Shown: piece by piece, positions 8,012 through 18,068 of the stretch
Layout of the letters: the number at the start of each line of letters is the position of its first letter
How positions within the stretch are numbered: position 1 is the stretch's first letter
Source of the DNA: Plakobranchus ocellatus
Lineage: Eukaryota > Mollusca > Gastropoda > Plakobranchidae
Assembly: GCA_019648995.1 (NCBI GenBank)
Contig: BLXT01001278.1
Location: 1,105,835 to 1,127,585 of the forward strand
Length of the DNA stretch: 21,751 nucleotides
Direction of reading: 5' to 3'
Notes under the pieces: model-generated
The model's database searches: none
What the model saw: the letters and a program-made list of their open reading frames with translations, nothing else
What the model was told of the DNA's origin: nothing
Program-made: the position numbers and the translations under genes

Positions 8012-8880
8012 GGTGAAAATAACTAATGAGGCCCTGCACCAGCAAAAACCAAAATCTCGTAGAACTTTTTTCCCCATCTACCAAATGAGCCAAAAGCATC
8101 CGAAATCTAAACCGAAAGTAAGCAAGTAGGTAGATCTAGATATTGGAAGAGTCCGGATGTAGCCTATCTGTGATATTTAATCTTGCAGCCATTCATAACA
8201 TGAAGCTATCTGCAGGACGTCAACTTGGCCTTTTTCTACTTTCCTTTCAGCAAAGAGCTCCAGTTGTCTTCCAGTTCGGAGTACTGGTATTTATTGCTCT
8301 TTTTCCTTTTCGCTTTTAAATGTTCACTTGTCTTATTTATTTTTTTATAGATTTCTTAGACATAGAAAGCTTAACATTACACAAAAAAGGTCACCTTAGT
8401 AGCATTTATGTGAATTATGCAAGCATACCTTTTACAGATTACCGAGGAGTCAAATCCAAAACTTTCTGTGACAAATGAGTTTTGCGATATCCAGTTAACA
8501 TCTAGCTGAACACTGTTTATGACAAGGAATTCTTTCAAATAAACTAAAGAACAGAAAATACTCCAATTCTTGTCAACAAATTAAACGAAATTTAATTTAA
8601 ATAAAGAACAATTTCAAAACAGCAACATATCCCTCTGTAGGTCTACAAATTCACACGCGGCAGAGGCCTGTTTAGTGTTTTTCGGTGATCTCCTCAACAA
8701 TCTCTCAGCGATCTTCTTATATATATATATAATTTATATAATATATATATACCTTGGATTGTGACGCATGTGGCAATGGGGCGCCAAGATAAATATTGCT
8801 AATTTCCTGTCTTAAATTCAACTGTCTTTACAGTGTATTTTGAAGTCAAATTTAGAAGTCATGTCGTAGTTTTGAACAAA
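8012..8880. other. Spacer between two divergent candidate exons
   Basis: Contains a TAGATCTA at 8131-8138, an AT-dinucleotide region at 8718-8751, and no recognisable coding sequence. If both flanking exons are real and first exons, this would be a shared upstream region, but no TATA or initiator could be assigned. Confidence 0.35.
8718..8751. repeat. (TA)n-rich tract
   Basis: Alternating TA interrupted by AATTTATATAA. It is nearly self-complementary and could extrude as a cruciform, but such tracts are common in AT-rich genomes. Confidence 0.85.
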
Positions 8881-9087
8881 ATGCGAAAGAAAAGATGTGC
8901 CTGGGACACATGCTTCAGTGACAGCCGCTATAGTAGCGAAGATTATATGAGTGTCGTAACATTTCGACCATTCCCAAAGCCGAAAACACAACTTGAAAAA
9001 TGCAGAGAATGGATCAGGTTGTGTTTTAGTCCTCACACGGACCTCAGCGTCGACAAGACTGGAGGTGATCATTATGTTTGCTCAAAA
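8881..9087 (+). CDS. THAP-type zinc-finger exon (N-terminal, partial gene)
   Basis: THAP domains are C2-CH zinc-coordinating, sequence-specific DNA-binding modules found at protein N-termini in animals and in P-element-like transposases. From the ATG at 8881 (A at -3) the exon encodes 69 residues with Cys6 and Cys11 as the first zinc pair, Phe28, the FPKPK stretch at 31-35, LEKC at 38-41, the invariant Trp44 (REWIRLC), and VDK before YVCSK with Cys67. The exon stops after Lys69 at AAAA|GTAAGT, a strong 5' splice site at 9088, in phase 0. The final ligand His of the C-x2-H pair would be the first residue of the next exon, which I did not find in the window. An upstream TTTACAG ending at 8832 could be an acceptor. 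This may be a host THAP gene or the head of a THAP-bearing transposon. The match is strong, but expression and completeness are unknown. Confidence 0.8.
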
Positions 9088-9093
9088 GTAAGT
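9088..9093 (+). other. 5' splice donor of the THAP exon
   Basis: GTAAGT follows codon 69 (AAA) precisely where THAP coding similarity stops. Downstream the frame runs into a T tract and a G tract, as expected for intron. Confidence 0.7.
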
Positions 9094-9138
9094 GTGGCCG
9101 TACTCGTAATTTATAGATCTAGGAATGTCACTGTGAGA

Positions 9139-9166
9139 TTTTTTTTTTTTTTTGAGGGGGGGGGGG
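9139..9166. repeat. Poly-T followed by poly-G tract
   Basis: Fifteen T, then GA, then eleven G. A similar junction occurs at 20117-20147. The tract lies in the presumed intron after the THAP exon. Confidence 0.85.
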
Positions 9167-9210
9167 AGGATCCACCTCCGGGAACCACCTCGAAGTAACT
9201 AAGCAGGGTT

Positions 9211-9229
9211 GATCTAGATCTAGATCTAG
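9211..9229. repeat. Tandem GATCTA cluster
   Basis: GATCTAGATCTAGATCTAG: three GATCTA units in tandem giving two overlapping TAGATCTA octamers (9215-9222, 9221-9228). The same octamer recurs across the window. Confidence 0.85.
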
Positions 9230-9908
9230 TGGTGGGAAATAATGCACGTTACGAAGAGGACAAGGTGTATGTGAAGCTGAATAACAATTTTCAACCAACG
9301 ATTTGCCTTGGTGAGACTATTTGCAGTAAATGTTAACATTAAGGAATATTAAGGAATTTTTTTTTTACTACATCAAAGCATAGTTTATGGGATTGTTCCC
9401 CGGTGTAGAAATCTCTGTTAATTCATGAATAGTTTAAACTTCTCCACATTCTCATTCACTATGGTCTTAAGCAAATCAAACTTAGAACAGGGATCTTGAT
9501 ATGGAATCCAAATCAAAACTTGCAATCTAAATTACGAAAACTTTTTTTTTTCATTTATGCACTCATGGCGTGGGTAGAGGTTGAATCTACAATTTATCTT
9601 TTGGGCCTAGATCTAAAGAAAGATCTCAGTAGATGAATTTGTTTCAAACCAAAGGTAATCTGAGTCTACCCAAACAGTTTCACTTTCAGGCCCTTCTACT
9701 AATTGTAAAACACTTGGAAAAATAGGTCCAGTCCTTATTTGACCTAACGCTCTACTTACTTTAAGGAGATCCGTTCTTCTAGATCTATGTTCATCAACTG
9801 AGAAGGAGTACAAGTATGCGAGTGTTGCCTTTTATTCTGCCTTCACAAATTACTGACAAAATGAAGAGATTGTAGGCCAAGTTAAAATGTAATTTGTGCT
9901 ACTTTAAC

Positions 9909-9911
<3 letters not shown>
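9230..9911. other. Intergenic or intronic DNA, no gene seen
   Basis: Only T tracts (for example 9358-9366, 9542-9551) and isolated TAGATCTA octamers (9608-9615, 9780-9787). A short minus frame at 9613-9813 has no recognised motif. Confidence 0.45.

Positions 9912-9959
<48 letters not shown>
9912..9959. repeat. (AT)n microsatellite
   Basis: About 23 uninterrupted AT units. The minus-strand Ile-Tyr frame through it is an artefact. Confidence 0.95.
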
Positions 9960-9961
<2 letters not shown>

Positions 9962-10238
9962 ACAATATTATACCCGCGGCCATTCCATTTTGTTCGTAAC
10001 TGTTGAAAGTAGATATGGAAGCACGGGTTTTCCCAGTGCTTTTACTGCAATCATCTATGACCAATAAATTATCTTATGTGCTAATCAGTTTTTTTTTTCT
10101 TTGTCCCTTTGCTTGAAAGCTGGTGTTGCTTTTACTATTTAGTAAACAATGTTAAAATTGCCCATATCATGCTAGTCAATCTGTAGGCCTATCCCTCTTG
10201 ACTCACAGCCTCACAGTCAATCTCTGTTACTGAATTCT

Positions 10239-10242
<4 letters not shown>

Positions 10243-10298
<56 letters not shown>

Positions 10299-10299
10299 T
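10243..10299 (+). repeat. (CT)n microsatellite
   Basis: Pure TC alternation from 10243 to about 10294, with a short imperfect edge. GA/CT tracts at 6415, 10243 and 20914 are the dominant microsatellite class here. Confidence 0.95.
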
Positions 10300-10635
10300 A
10301 GAGCGTTCTGGAAAATAAAGTCGGCTTATAATTATTTCAAAACAGCCCTTTCGCATGCTCAACCAATGTCCTACATCAAAATCATTATGATTAAAAACTG
10401 TTGAAATAAGTAATATTGATCTGTAATGAACCTTTAAGACTCCGAAAACTATATAGATTATGGGTCTAGATCTAACGGAAATTCGGGTTTGTTACATCTG
10501 TGCCCCATCGCAACGAAAGCACATGGTAAACCATATCAAAGGTCACGGAAAAAGAGGTCAATGCCGGAATTCCCCGCTGGATGCAATAAGTCTATTGTCT
10601 CATGAATGTCTACCGCATTATCTGTCGAAGGAACA

Positions 10636-10800
10636 TTTGCAGTAGGCTTGAAGTGGTAGACAGCCTTGCAGGGCGAGCATGGGTGAGTGCGCATAGCACG
10701 ACGTACTAAGCGGCACTCAAGTCAGATGGCAAAGTGAGTCGTGCTGCGTGTTCCGGCAGACCCAACCCGCAAAGCCGCAAGTTCGAATCAGTCTACGGTG
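10636..10800 (+). repeat. Candidate tRNA-derived SINE
   Basis: TGGCAAAGTGAG at 10727-10738 resembles an RNA polymerase III A box and AGTTCGAATCA at 10780-10790 is a near-perfect B box, about 53 bases apart, as in tRNA genes and tRNA-derived SINEs. The surrounding sequence is distinctly more GC-rich than its neighbours. A proper cloverleaf could not be drawn and there is no CCA-ready acceptor, so an intact tRNA gene is unlikely. The body may continue to about 10900; no poly(A) tail or target duplication was identified. Confidence 0.45.
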
Positions 10801-10900
10801 TCGAGTCCCAAGCCTAGTCTGGGGCCTAAAAGTGTTTGAAGCCAGTTCTCAGGGCTGGAATGGCCTGCTCTCCTATTTGATACTATGAAAAATCGGAGAT

Positions 10901-13007
10901 CTAGTCTCTCGATCTCCAACCGATATGACCCTTTCAGAAAACAAATTTGGAAGGCCTTGTTTGACGCAATGCCATTCATAGTAAAGCTTACGCATACATA
11001 AAGCAATTCAAACTGGGTTTCATTAATATGCAACTCGGCCGTGCACATTTCTCGATAAAAGCAGGGGATCTTCAGATTCAGAAAAGCCAAAAATGGAGCA
11101 GAGATCCACAGCCTTCGAGCTGTTCCAATAATTTACGCTATTCACACCATTTTCTAAACGCCATCGTAGCAACTAAGAACGGCTAAGAGATTCTCACTGT
11201 CCAAGTTTTTTAGCCTGTAAACATCATGGATGTAGATCTAGCTGCTGACGGAAGGTCTACATACATCTGCTACTTTAGAGGAAACCTTTTTACAACGAAA
11301 AGGTATGATCAGTTTAATAGCTGATGAAAGGCAGGTAGGTTGTTGCAGATAAAACAGGAACCATAAATTGTATGCTTCACATGTATAGGTTTATTCTAAT
11401 ACTTTTGTTTCTATGCATTGTTATAGTTAATTAATAACTTTGAGAACTAAACTTAATGAAAGGATGCAAAGGTAAACACATAATGTCTAATTAATTAGCA
11501 AATCTCATCTCGTTAAAATGAATACTTGTATCTAGTGTTACCTTCATAAGCATTTAGCGATTAAAAAAATAAAATGATAGAATAAATTAATTGAAATGAC
11601 CTTTATTTTTCCCTTGATTAAAATATTGCATATGCCCATTAGTAAGCGTTACTGATGAATGCTCAAATTTTGCAGGTGTGACAAATTTGGTTCATTCTTC
11701 CGTGTGTTGGGTTACAGGATATGTTGGGCTACAGATTGAAAATCTAGATCTAGGATTTTCACACCTTGGCTGAATTAGGTCTGTGATAATCTAGGAATTT
11801 CCAGAATGTTTGTTTGTAGCTACTAAATGTGTTGCTTTTTAATTTTGCCCAGACAAAGTCTGTTGGCAAAAATGTTGTATCCGTGGACGATGTTTTGTGA
11901 TGCGTTCTGATTAGTTAAAAATTTAGCATGTGACGCTGAGCGTAAAAACCAGTCGATTCTTGAAGCAACCAACCAGAAGGCCGGTATTAATATTATGCTA
12001 AAAGGTTCTGTACGAATGTATATTTTCTGTCTTGAAATACCGTAATAGTCTAATTTTTTCTAATTGCGTGATAGGTCATTTTCTAGATACTCTCTCTTAT
12101 TCGAAAAATTTAAGAGCCGGTGTATGGCAGACTTTCAGACAAAAAAAAAAAAAAAAGGAATATTGAATCCCTCATGTTGAAGGAATAGATCCACGACGAG
12201 CTCGCTACAGCTTGCAATTTAAGTGGGGTTTTTTTTTTGTACTTTGAAATTGAAGTACTTTGAACCTATTTCCTAATTCTGCAAGATGTGGAAATGATTG
12301 TTTGAAACGAATTCAAACTGTCACTTGTGCTGGATTTAAATATAGACATAGTAAGCACAGCCAACTTATCGGTGCCCACAGGATAACTACACCTGAATCT
12401 ATTATTTTTCTTAATCCTAAAATTTTCAAATAGAATAAGATCATGTGCATTCGATTGAGTTTCCATACAATTATTTCAAAATAAATAAAACTTATTCTAC
12501 GCAGCACAAAAACGGGCACATCAGGAATATTGGCCGATTCAATGTGTCCTTGGCACTAGTGGGGTTAAAGTGGAGGTTTTAAACTGTAAAGCCATGGTTA
12601 AATATTTCAATATTTAATAGTTAAGGTTCATCAACGGGCACAAAACAAAGCCGTATTTTTCAAAAAAATTTTCTTAAGCTGAAGATATCAAAAAGTTTAC
12701 AATCCTTTACACTTTCTAACATACATTCATTTTTCTTAGACCCAGATGTGAATGTTATGGAAAAGTATATATTTTACTTTTAATCGAGGATCTCAAGCCA
12801 GATATTTTTGATGGATGGCAGAACGGAGCATGAGATGCCTCAAACTTAGGACGCATAATATATTATATATTTATATAGATAAATCCTTTGAATAGAAAGA
12901 TGCAAATCTTTGTAACTCATTAGCATTTATGTGAATTTTGTTCCCAGTTATTAAAGGCATACTGTGATATTTATTGACATTTTTTATGCCAAAGTTCACA
13001 GGAATTT
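10901..13007. other. Long AT-rich stretch without a gene
   Basis: Contents: TAGATCTA at 11233-11240, a 23-bp palindrome at 11738-11760, a 16-base A run near 12142-12157, T runs around 12229, and an AT-rich patch near 12858-12880. Open frames at 10788-11090 and 12266-12519 (minus) show no family motif, and their composition follows the local AT bias. Confidence 0.45.
11738..11760. repeat. 23-bp palindrome centred on TAGATCTAG
   Basis: GAAAATC, then TAGATCTAG, then GATTTTC: seven-base arms surround the recurring octamer, making a longer inverted repeat than its other copies. Confidence 0.7.
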
Positions 13008-13211
13008 TTATTTTTGTTGAATTTGGATTTTTCCCAAATGCTTTCTGATGTAGATATCCTCTTGTGAGACCTTGACTTGATCTTGCTTGTTCTCAACTAC
13101 ATTTTCCTCCAAAAGGTCTTCTTTCTTCATTCGCCAAGTAAGTTCTAATTTTACTGACTTAATTGTTGGCCCTTCGGTGTTTACAAAGGCATACGACCTT
13201 AATAATTTCAA
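13008..13211 (-). other. Unassigned 67-codon open frame
   Basis: The frame starts MKLLRSYAFVN and contains the charged stretch TWRMKKEDLLEENVVENK, then reads to a TAA at 13008. The amino-acid mix is more protein-like than in most frames of this window and could be a terminal exon, but there is no family match, no clear acceptor and no poly(A) signal that I can tie to it. I do not assign a function. Confidence 0.15.
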
Positions 13212-13923
13212 AGGGAACAGGAATCTTAGGAATCAATTATAGAACCACCAATTCTTGCCACTTGATGCTGCCTTTCCTTAACGCTAAATATGATTGGCTA
13301 TCAAGGAGAGATTCTTTCATATGCAAAACCGTAATAGTAAAAATCATATTATAAAATTAAGGCACGTATTTAAAACACAGTGCACTCCTTATAATACTAG
13401 TACAAATGGATAAGAATTCAGAATGGAAAAATAATGATTTAAAATCGTCGGATTAAAGTTTCTGTTAAACTGAATCTTCTTTTTTATTTTATTTTGTTTT
13501 AAGACATTCACTTAAAAAAAGGCTTTCCTCTATATATAATTTTTTTTAAACAAGTTTATTAATTATTATTGAATCATTCCAAAGTTAATCTTTTTAGCTG
13601 AAATATCTTTTAAAATCTGTTTCAAATATTATACAGTTAAATAAGATAAACTTAATCAATGAATTTAAATTCTTGCCTTATATTAATTTGCAAAGTTGGA
13701 TGCTGTCAATAGTTTTTGTTTAGGGTTGGGAGTTTCGAACATTGGTCAAGTTGCAAGTTTTCTTGAAGTACATACATTTTTCAGTCAGGTTTCACAATAT
13801 GACAGTTTTAGAGACTCTATGACTATAGGGCAAACACGACACTACTCACGTATTGAAAACTTCAGGAATGTAACATTATATTAGCTTTGATAGTATATAG
13901 TCCTATAATTAAGCCCAGCGAAG
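13212..13923. other. AT-rich intergenic DNA, no gene seen
   Basis: Dominated by A/T runs (for example 13480-13570). The short frames at 13163-13354 and 13696-13884 have no recognisable features. Confidence 0.45.
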
Positions 13924-14008
13924 AAAAATTCTACAAGGACAGCCTTGATTGTCTAGGTATAAAAAATTTCGATACCTGAAGAATCAAGGCTGTATTTGTA
14001 GACTTTTT
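13924..14008. ncRNA. Candidate microRNA-type hairpin, strand uncertain
   Basis: Two 37-base arms (13924-13960 and 13972-14008) flank an 11-base loop. By hand pairing there are 31 Watson-Crick pairs, 2 G-T wobbles and 4 single mismatches, without any bulge. The central block ACAGC-x-TTGATT type pairing (13939-13950 with 13982-13993) is perfect over 12 pairs. Length, loop size and scattered mismatches match animal pre-miRNAs. I do not recognise either arm as a known miRNA seed. The same structure folds from both strands; alternatively it is a tiny MITE or a chance palindrome. Confidence 0.45.
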
Positions 14009-15179
14009 AAAAGAACAAAATTTTAATTCATTTAAGCTCTTTGAGCCATCGAGTTCTTCATATTAAAGGCAAAGAGATGATGGTGATATTTGGTGATTAA
14101 TGTCTTTTTTTCCCAAGGAAGGTTTGTTATATTTGTTCTATGAATATAAATCAACTTTAATGTTTGTATTTTGTTTATCTTTAGCCTTAATTGGGGCCAT
14201 AGTTCTTATTCGTACTAGTATTGGCTAGCTTGCTTACTGCACACCCGTCCAGTTCACTATTTGCCAATCTTTTTCTCTACCTGATCATTAGTGACTGATT
14301 TTTTTTATTTTTTTTTCAAAATTAAAAGAATTCAATGCTTTACGTGGTTTTCAAGCTGGCTCTACATGAATACAAGCTTATCATCTTCACAAAACATTGG
14401 CGGTAAAGGGCCAAAACAGGAATGCACGGATTTCTACCAGTTGGGCTATTTAGTGAATGAGGAACATGTCCTGGGAAATCAAATATCAATACAATAAAAA
14501 TACCTTCAGATCATTTAAATTTCTTGTTTAGACCCAACCTACTTCAATTAGTATTAACGAATTGTAGCTTTAACAGGAAGGGCGGAATTTACAGTATCAT
14601 CTGAACTGTATGTCTTTAAAAAAAACCTAAACAAAAAACAACAACAAAAAAAAAACAAGCGCAGATAAGAAGGTGACAGTTAAACAGGAAAATAAATGAC
14701 AATGTTTAGAAATTTACTTCGTGGTGATAGTTTGATTGTAGTTTCAGTTTCAAGCAATTTGTGTCTCAAGGGCAGCTACAGTTACAACAAAGTATTCGAC
14801 ATTGAATAGATCTCTAGAAACTAGTTCTTTATGTTGATGGCAACCGCATTTGCCAAACATTTTGTCCATAAATAATATTTTTTTTCCCTATCATTAAATT
14901 AATCAATTCCTAAAAGCTTCTTTTGCTTCACAAGGACCAGGCAATTGTTAACAACGGTAAAACGATACCTGTGTGTTGAAGATATTTGGTACTCTAGTTA
15001 CATTATCTTATAAAAAATTGAAACTGCATGATAGGGTTCCACAAAGTTTGTTTTTTTTTTAATTTGATACTCTTCTTGACTCAGGTTTAAATTTCTTTCT
15101 TCTCTAAAGCTTCCTGTAGAGATAGTATCAAGCCGATATGTGCCAACTGTGTTGCGGGGCAGCAAATTTGAAAGACTCA
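14009..15179. other. AT-rich intergenic DNA, no gene seen
   Basis: Contains A-rich CAACAAAAA text near 14635-14657, T runs, and several short frames (14291-14497 plus, 14998-15180 minus) without a recognised domain. Confidence 0.45.
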
Positions 15180-15560
15180 CGACTACTATTGTCCCCGGCT
15201 CCTATTGGTACACAGACCATTAGGGGGTGATCTGCGCTGCTGCTTGAGCTCAGCCTCTATAATATTCCTACTCCAGCTGTTTCTTCACCGTCTCCTCCCT
15301 CTCTGCTCCTGCGGATTCCTTGTTAGGGCGTGGAGTCCGATATAAGCTCCTAGGGGGAACCCACACTGGAGGCGACGCGACTTGTAATAGCCGACGATAC
15401 GGACTGTTTGTCTCAGTTACTGTGCTTTAACCAACTATAAGTAAGCCAGATAATTTGCGTAAAAGACTGGCCTCGCTGTTCGCGCGGCAACGGTCAGAAG
15501 AATTATGCGCAGACACGTAATGGCATCTCCCTTTTCTTTATCCAACAGAGTGAGTGACGA
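15180..15560. other. GC-richer island of unknown nature
   Basis: Base composition rises abruptly compared with both sides (for example CCTAGGGGGAACCCACACTG near 15349-15368 and GCGCGGCAAC near 15482). It adjoins the LINE remnant on the side where a minus-strand LINE would have its 3' region, so it may be part of that element or another repeat. No protein family was recognised on either strand. Confidence 0.4.
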
Positions 15561-15699
15561 AAGGCTAGGCTGTAATGCACAAAGGATGGCTCCGACGACC
15601 TAGACTAGATGAAAGTCGCAGCTGACATGGTGTACTTTCGTACCAAAGAAACTAAAGTGTTTCCAAACATGTATAGTTGGACAAATGAACGCCTTCAGT

Positions 15700-15910
15700 G
15701 TGCTCTCAGCTTTAGAGTCTGCCAAACCTATCCCCACTTTTATCGCATCATTTGCTCTGGCACAGATATCTGGCTTGCCCACTTCCACAATTCTTCATCC
15801 TTGATTCACTCTGGCCACCTAATACTGAAGATACAAGTCACAAGTCGATGAGAGTCCGGATCTTCTTCTGCATTGTCTTTATTGTCCTCCATGTCTCACA
15901 TCCCTACATC
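15700..15910 (-). mobile_element. Decayed LINE (non-LTR retrotransposon) RT C-terminal fragment
   Basis: On the minus strand, 15883-15903 reads GCETWRT, continuing IKTMQKKIRTLID, the hallmark YGCETW region near the end of many LINE reverse-transcriptase proteins. One frame over, 15779-15820 reads RWPE, stop, IKDEELWKW, followed by ASQISVPEQ, and 15710-15739 reads KWG, stop, VWQTLK. Their order and spacing match the conserved C-terminal tail (IRWP...ELW...Q...KWxWIGHTLR) of these proteins. At least four stops and a frameshift show a fossil. The homology may extend to about 15600 and 15960, but I could not follow it. The LINE clade was not determined. Confidence 0.75.
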
Positions 15911-15960
15911 CGTACATGACCTTCAAATTTTGAATGTGCCGCCCTACTAAAGCTCTATAG

Positions 15961-17314
15961 CTTTCTTAGAATTAAAATACAGAAAATTTGATTGCAGATT
16001 CTCTCTACAATGCCCTTTTAGTTACCCCACCTAATGGACGCATCGTTGATAACGATTCCCTCTTTGTAATTGAAATGCGCTTTCGCAGCCAAGGATATGA
16101 AGATTTAATATTAACGTGACCCACATTTAAGCACTTAACACCTTTAGTAACTTAAGCCGGTTTTACTGGCTCAAAAACCCACTCAAGAGGGAACCTAAAC
16201 CGATTTTACCGGCTCATAAATTTGTGCATAATTTTTTTATTGTCTCATTTTACACTTGAATAAAAGCACATTTTGACCACAGCCTTCTGACACATGCATA
16301 TTTGGAAACAACATTCAATTACCTTCAATTTGATTTATATTATATTGTAGGGGTTGTAAAGAGATTGGAGTTGTGAGAGATGTTAAGAGCAATAAATATA
16401 AGTTTTGTTCAAATGAAGCTCATCTTTTAGTTAACTATTTCAGTGACCTAGTAATTTTCACCGTTGGAACTTGGCATTTTAAGAGATATTTTAGAATTAG
16501 CAACATCTTGCTCTTAATCAACCCATTAGAAATGGTTTCAAAACATGAATCCAGTTAAACTTGAGAGAAGAACAACAGAATCCCAAATATTGTATAAATG
16601 GCGACATGATAGATTTGCCAGCCTTAAGACAATTAATTACGACAAAACACGTTTTGAGAATCGATTCAAATACCATTTTAAAATCAATTGATACTTGTGC
16701 CCGTAAAAAGTTTCTTCATAATTATTTTAATATATTATATCACCCACCCTAAGAATGTTATGTATATGTGGTGTGCTAAAATTAAATAATGTTCATTAAC
16801 TTTTTCTTTTCATACTTTACATGATCCAGCAACTCCACTTTAATGTTCCTGTTAGTTAAGTAAGCTTATCATTATCTGAATAAGATGGAAAAATATGAAA
16901 GTAGGCCAGTGTTTTTACCGTACATTGAATATTTGTCAGAGCAGATGATTTAACGTAATGTATCATACATGAAGTATAGTATTTTAAAAAGTTTAATTAA
17001 TTTGTACTAATATTCTTAGGAAAAATTAAATAAAATGTCCGACATTGCTCTCCTCTTTTCTTTTCTCCCAATAAAAATCAGACTCATTCATAAAGATTTT
17101 AAGTTTTGTTTTATGGTGTAGTTCATTTTATAATACATTTGGTCTTTGGATTAAGTAGTTAATATTTTTGTAAAATATTGTCCTCATTTTTTTTTTTCAA
17201 AGAGTGACATTATATCCCAAAAAATGCATAAGCCTTCAGTATTGGAAATCACTCCTAAACCAAACAGCAACAAAACACATGATTTAATAAAGATAATTAT
17301 GACTCTCATTATTC
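15961..17314. other. AT-rich intergenic DNA, no gene seen
   Basis: Contains a pair of 17-bp direct repeats (listed separately) and many A/T runs. The adjacent plus frames at 16373-16558 and 16561-16752 have AT-driven composition and no recognised domain. Confidence 0.45.
16157..16216. repeat. Pair of 17-bp direct repeats 43 bp apart
   Basis: CCGGTTTTACTGGCTCA at 16157-16173 and CCGATTTTACCGGCTCA at 16200-16216 differ at two positions. Each unit also carries a small inverted GCCGG/CTGGC-like motif. Function unknown. Confidence 0.6.
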
Positions 17315-17337
17315 TTTTTTTTTTTTTTTTTTTTTTT
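17315..17337 (+). repeat. Poly-T tract (23 T)
   Basis: An uninterrupted T run. It could be the reverse complement of a retroposon poly(A) tail on the minus strand, but no element body was recognised beside it. Confidence 0.9.
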
Positions 17338-17828
17338 ACAAAAAAGTTAAAACCAGTCCCTAGCTAAACTAAAACATTTTATAAACCTAAGCATTTTTAC
17401 AGTCCTTAGAATTTAGGTTTGAAAATATTTCGGTGTACTTTAAGTAATAATTGCTGATAAGCATATAGACCCAATCTATTTATTCAGATTTCGAATGAAT
17501 TGACTGCAGTTTTCTTAACAAATACAGCCCAGTCCTATCTAGGAATACCTACTTTTTGTAAACAAAAAAAAATTAACCAGCAAATGGTTCATTCAAGCAG
17601 ACGATACATTATATTTTAAAAACTGAGCTTGCATAATTATGATTTGCTACTAGAATTAGCTAAATAAGGATCTTCTTGGCTAACCTAAGTGTAGCTCTGC
17701 ACAGATTCAAACGCCCACTTTCAAGCCTAACATGCCTACAGGGTGAGCCACTACGATGGCCTTATTAAGTCTTTATGTACACATGTTGAAAGATTATGAA
17801 ATGGAACATAAATAAATAGCGATCTCAC
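17338..17828. other. AT-rich DNA, no gene seen
   Basis: Nothing recognisable apart from short A/T runs; it would be intronic if the minus-strand candidate exon to its right is real. Confidence 0.4.
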
Positions 17829-17991
17829 CTTTTTCTGGAGTGTTCTTTTCTCTTCCACAACGATTGATGATAATTCTAACAAGGCCGAAGCAGCTTTGAG
17901 ACTTTGTTGTCTCTGTGACCAGCTCGCGGGCTTCACTTCTAGATCTAGCTCTCATTCTCCCTGACCTGCCAGTACTTTTCTCACTTGACAT
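17829..17991 (-). CDS. Candidate coding exon, unknown protein
   Basis: On the minus strand an ATG at 17991 opens MSSEKSTGRSGRMRARSRSE and continues through ELVTETTKSQSCFGLVRI and CGREKNTPEK for 54 codons. It then meets AAAAAG|GTGAGA, a good 5' splice site (intron from 17828). Text ending TTCATCCTACAG at 17998 could be a 3' splice site or part of a 5' leader. The start is basic and Ser/Arg-rich. About 60 bp upstream the minus strand has GGGAGGGGCGGGATT, a GC-box-like stretch. The frame includes a TAGATCTA copy (17940-17947, encoding Arg-Ser-Arg). No family was recognised, and chance occurrence cannot be excluded. Confidence 0.3.
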
Positions 17992-18041
17992 TTTTTTCTG
18001 TAGGATGAAGCAGGGTAACCCGAGCCCCAATGCAATTCCAT

Positions 18042-18068
18042 CTTGGGCAATCCCGCCCCTCCCTTTAA
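18042..18068 (-). promoter_or_regulatory. Possible GC box with TTTAAA
   Basis: The minus strand has TTTAAAGGGAGGGGCGGGATTG. GGGGCGGG is an Sp1-type box; TTTAAA could be a weak TATA-like sequence. It lies ahead of the candidate exon at 17829-17991. This is a motif-level suggestion only. Confidence 0.2.

Noticed and set aside
10727-10800. Functional tRNA gene
   Set aside because: A-box and B-box-like words are present, but I could not form a consistent acceptor stem or anticodon arm.
10788-11090. 100-codon minus-strand frame
   Set aside because: It overlaps the edge of the SINE-like patch and shows no recognisable domain or start context.
14291-14497. The plus frame contains IGGKGPKQE, resembling text that follows the His-Phe of some THAP domains
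   Set aside because: There is no AG acceptor directly upstream, the His-Phe is not in frame, and downstream residues do not continue any THAP protein I know. Probably coincidence.
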